A DNA stretch of 7,665 bases from Comamonas sp. (lineage in GTDB: Bacteria > Pseudomonadota > Gammaproteobacteria > Burkholderiales > Burkholderiaceae_C). Made by a program: the position numbers and the translations under genes. The notes below the pieces were generated by a model. It worked only from the letters and a program-made list of their open reading frames with translations. It made no database searches and had not been told where the DNA came from. This document shows positions 5,747 to 7,665 of this stretch, one piece after another (position 1 is the stretch's first letter; every line of letters starts with the position of its first letter). The DNA lies in the NCBI GenBank assembly GCA_018384835.1, contig JAHAYB010000490.1:1-7665 (forward strand), written 5' to 3'.

Positions 5747-6226
5747 GTGAACTACATCACCGTTCAGGGCTATCAGGCGTTGAAAGCAGAGTTGCTCGCC
5801 CTCATTGACCAAGAGCGCCCCCAGGTGGTAGAGACTGTTCACTGGGCTGCCAGCAATGGCGACCGCTCAGAAAATGGTGACTATCTCTACGGCAAGAAGC
5901 GCCTGCGTGAAATTGATAGACGCATTCGCTTTCTGACCAAGTATTTGGAGCAGGCGCAGGTGATTGAACCCAGTGTTCATCACGGCAGTGAGCAGGTGTT
6001 CTTCGGCGCAACCGTAACCTATTGGGACGATGAGGCGCAGGGTGAGCACACCATCACCATCTTGGGCACAGAAGAGGCCAATGCCCACCAGGGTCAAGTC
6101 AGTTGGGTATCTCCCGTGGCCAAGGCTTTGCTCAAAGCCCGGGTGGGCGATACGGTCAAGCTGCCTACCCCGGCAGGCTGGCGCACCCTGGAGGTGTTAG
6201 AGGTGGTGTATCCCAGCCCCAAATGA
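5747..6226 (+). CDS. greB: Transcript cleavage factor GreB
   Basis: 159 residues, the usual Gre length. The N-terminal coiled-coil carries the GreB signature NGDRSENGDYLYGKKRLREIDRRI (residues 37-60, continuous; GreA lacks the KKRLREIDRR pattern in this form). Acidic residues D39 and E42 are the loop tip that enters the RNA polymerase secondary channel and coordinates Mg for cleavage of backtracked RNA. The C-terminal globular domain has VFFGATVTY (84-92), ISP-like WVSPVAKALLKARVGD (120-135) and TPAGWRTLEVL. The start codon is GTG, supported by GGGAG (5736-5740) 6 bases upstream; no in-frame ATG gives a full N-terminus. It follows thiD by 45 bases on the same strand and converges with gspE across a 16-base gap that has no obvious terminator. 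Confidence 0.95.
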   Translation: MNYITVQGYQALKAELLALIDQERPQVVETVHWAASNGDRSENGDYLYGKKRLREIDRRIRFLTKYLEQAQVIEPSVHHGSEQVFFGATVTYWDDEAQGEHTITILGTEEANAHQGQVSWVSPVAKALLKARVGDTVKLPTPAGWRTLEVLEVVYPSPK

Positions 6227-6242
6227 CATACCACGTCCTAAT

Positions 6243-7616
6243 TCAATTGGCCGTAGCCAGTAGCACCTCTTCGTGGGTGGTAATGCCTTTTTCTACCAAC
6301 GCCAGCCCGTAGTGGCGCATGGGCTGCATGCCGCCGTGGATGGCGGCTTGGCGGATGGCGGCTTCGCTGGCGTGTTCGTTGATGAGGGCTTTGATGGCCT
6401 CATCCACCACCAGCAGCTCGTAAATACTGGTGCGGCCTTTGAGCTGGCCGGGCTGGGCAGGGTCGCACTTGCGCACCAGGCGCTGCGCCAGCACACCTAA
6501 CAGGCTACTCGCCAGCAGATACGGCTCTACCCCCATTTCCACCAAGCGGGTGATGGCGCTGGGCGCGTCGTTGGTGTGCAGGGTGGCGAGTACCAGGTGG
6601 CCGGTGAGCGAGGCTTGAATGGCGATTTGCGCCGTCTCGGTGTCGCGGATTTCGCCCACCATGACCACATCGGGGTCTTGGCGCAGGATGGAGCGCAGCG
6701 CATCAGCAAAGGTGAAGCCGATTTTGGCGTTGATGGGGGTTTGCCCAATGCCGGGCAGCTCGTACTCCACCGGGTCTTCCACGGTGAGGATGTTCAGCGC
6801 CGTGGCATCCAGGCGTTGCAGCGCAGAGTACAGCGTGGTGGTTTTGCCTGAACCCGTCGGCCCCGTTACCAAAATAATGCCGTGGGGCTGGCGCACCAGT
6901 TGCTCAAAGCGTTGCAGCACTGCGCCGTGCATACCGCTGCTCTCTAGGGTGAGGCGGTTGCCCGATTTATCCAAGAGGCGCAGCACAGCACGCTCGCCGT
7001 GGGCGTTGGGCAGGGTGGAGACGCGGATATCAATCATGCGCTGCCCCAGTCGGGTGCTGATGCGGCCATCCTGGGGCAGGCGCGATTCGGCAATGTCTAG
7101 CGCGGCCATGATTTTCAGGCGCGAAATCAACGCCTTGTGCAGCTCGCGCTTGGGGCGGGCGATTTCCTGCATTTGCCCGTCCAGGCGCATCCGCACGCTG
7201 GAATGCTGCTCGTAGGCTTCAATGTGGATGTCGCTGGCTCCGGCCTTGGCCGCTTCCAGCAGCAGGGCGTTGAGGATGCGGATAACAGGCGCATCATCTT
7301 GCTCGGCCAGCAAGTCCTGGGTGCGCTCGGCCTCTTGCATGAGCAGGCCCAAATCCACCTCGTCTTGCACGCTGCTGACCAGTTGGGCGGCATCGCCATT
7401 GCCGTCGGTGGCGGTGTAGGCATCGTGCAGGCGCTGCTCTAGCTCCTCGGGGCTGCAATGGTGCAATTGCGGCTGGGGGGTGTTGTGCTGGCGCAGTACC
7501 TCGGTAATGGCGCTGGCGTTACTCTGGCTGCATAGCCACAGGGCGGGTGCGTGGGTATCAGCTTGCAGCAGCAACTGGTGCTGGCGGGCAAAGGCGTAGG
7601 GCAGAAGGGGGCGCAT
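6243..7616 (-). CDS. gspE: Type II secretion ATPase GspE, lacking the tetracysteine zinc module
   Basis: 457 residues, shorter than typical GspE (about 490-500). The N-terminal LLPYAFARQH (4-13) is the N1/N2 start typical of GspE; N1 binds GspL. The N2 domain starts near 108 (DDAPVIRILNALLLEAAKAG, then ASDIHIEAY). The catalytic domain has Walker A GPTGSGKT (252-259), the Asp box LTVEDPVEYEL (277-287), Walker B DPDVVMVGEIRD (314-325) and the His box TGHLVLATLHTND (338-350). It powers pseudopilus assembly and secretion from the cytoplasmic face of the inner membrane. Between RLVRK (379-383) and KGRTSIYELL (393-402) only nine residues with one Cys (C384) remain, where GspE/PilB proteins normally carry about 35-45 residues with CxxC...CxxC. 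No Shine-Dalgarno precedes the ATG (it follows six C), so translation may be coupled to the gene ending nine bases upstream. PilB is the alternative; the N-terminus favours GspE. Confidence 0.9.
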   Translation of the reverse strand: MRPLLPYAFARQHQLLLQADTHAPALWLCSQSNASAITEVLRQHNTPQPQLHHCSPEELEQRLHDAYTATDGNGDAAQLVSSVQDEVDLGLLMQEAERTQDLLAEQDDAPVIRILNALLLEAAKAGASDIHIEAYEQHSSVRMRLDGQMQEIARPKRELHKALISRLKIMAALDIAESRLPQDGRISTRLGQRMIDIRVSTLPNAHGERAVLRLLDKSGNRLTLESSGMHGAVLQRFEQLVRQPHGIILVTGPTGSGKTTTLYSALQRLDATALNILTVEDPVEYELPGIGQTPINAKIGFTFADALRSILRQDPDVVMVGEIRDTETAQIAIQASLTGHLVLATLHTNDAPSAITRLVEMGVEPYLLASSLLGVLAQRLVRKCDPAQPGQLKGRTSIYELLVVDEAIKALINEHASEAAIRQAAIHGGMQPMRHYGLALVEKGITTHEEVLLATAN

Positions 7617-7625
7617 GGGGGGAAA

Positions 7626-7665
7626 TTAGCCGGGGGTGTAGATGCTGGGGTCTAGCGGCTCAAAG
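7626..7665 (-). CDS. C-terminal tail of an upstream minus-strand gene (gspD expected by synteny)
   Basis: Reading in from the right edge on the minus strand, one frame gives FEPLDPSIYTPG then TAA (7626-7628), nine bases before the gspE start. The tight spacing and the lack of a ribosome site for gspE suggest an upstream cotranscribed gene. In many type II secretion clusters the secretin gene gspD precedes gspE. Twelve residues cannot identify the protein, so the gspD call is only positional. Confidence 0.4.
   Translation of the reverse strand, partial: FEPLDPSIYTPG

Noticed and set aside
6243..7616. Type IV pilus PilB or PilT instead of GspE
   Set aside because: PilT lacks the long N-domain seen here. 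PilB usually has a larger N-terminus and the zinc module, and the LPYAFA start is GspE-like.

Overview
The window looks like chromosomal DNA of a betaproteobacterium of the order Burkholderiales, most likely family Comamonadaceae. That placement is an inference from high G+C coding sequence with strong codon bias, a solo LivK-type binding protein beside CoA-type catabolic genes, and the type of thiD, greB and gspE present. It is not proved from this window. Genes are tightly packed. No gene-free stretch exceeds about 150 bases, and I saw no tRNA, rRNA, CRISPR array, insertion sequence or attachment site.

Left part (1-4121, + strand): a probable catabolic gene set. It begins with an unusual two-domain protein (1-1257): an N-terminal zinc-ribbon/OB-fold (DUF35) domain fused to a short-chain dehydrogenase (SDR) domain whose cofactor and catalytic motifs are degraded. 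Four bases later comes a metal-dependent cyclase/kynurenine-formamidase-like hydrolase (1262-2095), then a canonical SDR (2150-2884), then a periplasmic branched-chain-amino-acid-type ABC substrate-binding protein (2967-4121). A MarR-family regulator (4139-4666, - strand) converges on the end of this set and is a plausible local regulator. My best reading is an uptake and CoA-thioester degradation module for an unidentified, perhaps cyclic or aromatic, acid. The DUF35 domain would partner a thiolase encoded outside the window. The inactive SDR domain could pair with the active SDR downstream. This recalls the BbsA/BbsC/BbsD components of benzylsuccinate beta-oxidation, but with two components fused into one chain.

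Middle (4667-6226): a divergent control region of about 145 bp lies between marR and thiD. It carries a candidate promoter, an overlapping 6-bp-arm dyad, and a 10-bp-phased G-rich repeat that fits a G-quadruplex pattern. thiD (HMP/HMP-P kinase, thiamin synthesis; 4811-5701) is followed by greB (transcript cleavage factor, GTG start; 5747-6226).

Right part (6243-7665, - strand): gspE, the type II secretion ATPase, converging on greB. It is preceded by the last 12 codons of another minus-strand gene cut by the window edge (gspD would be expected by synteny). This GspE lacks the usual C-terminal tetracysteine zinc module.

The most interesting points are the DUF35-pseudoSDR fusion and its operon, the zinc-module-less GspE, and the repeat/G-quadruplex-like control region before thiD.
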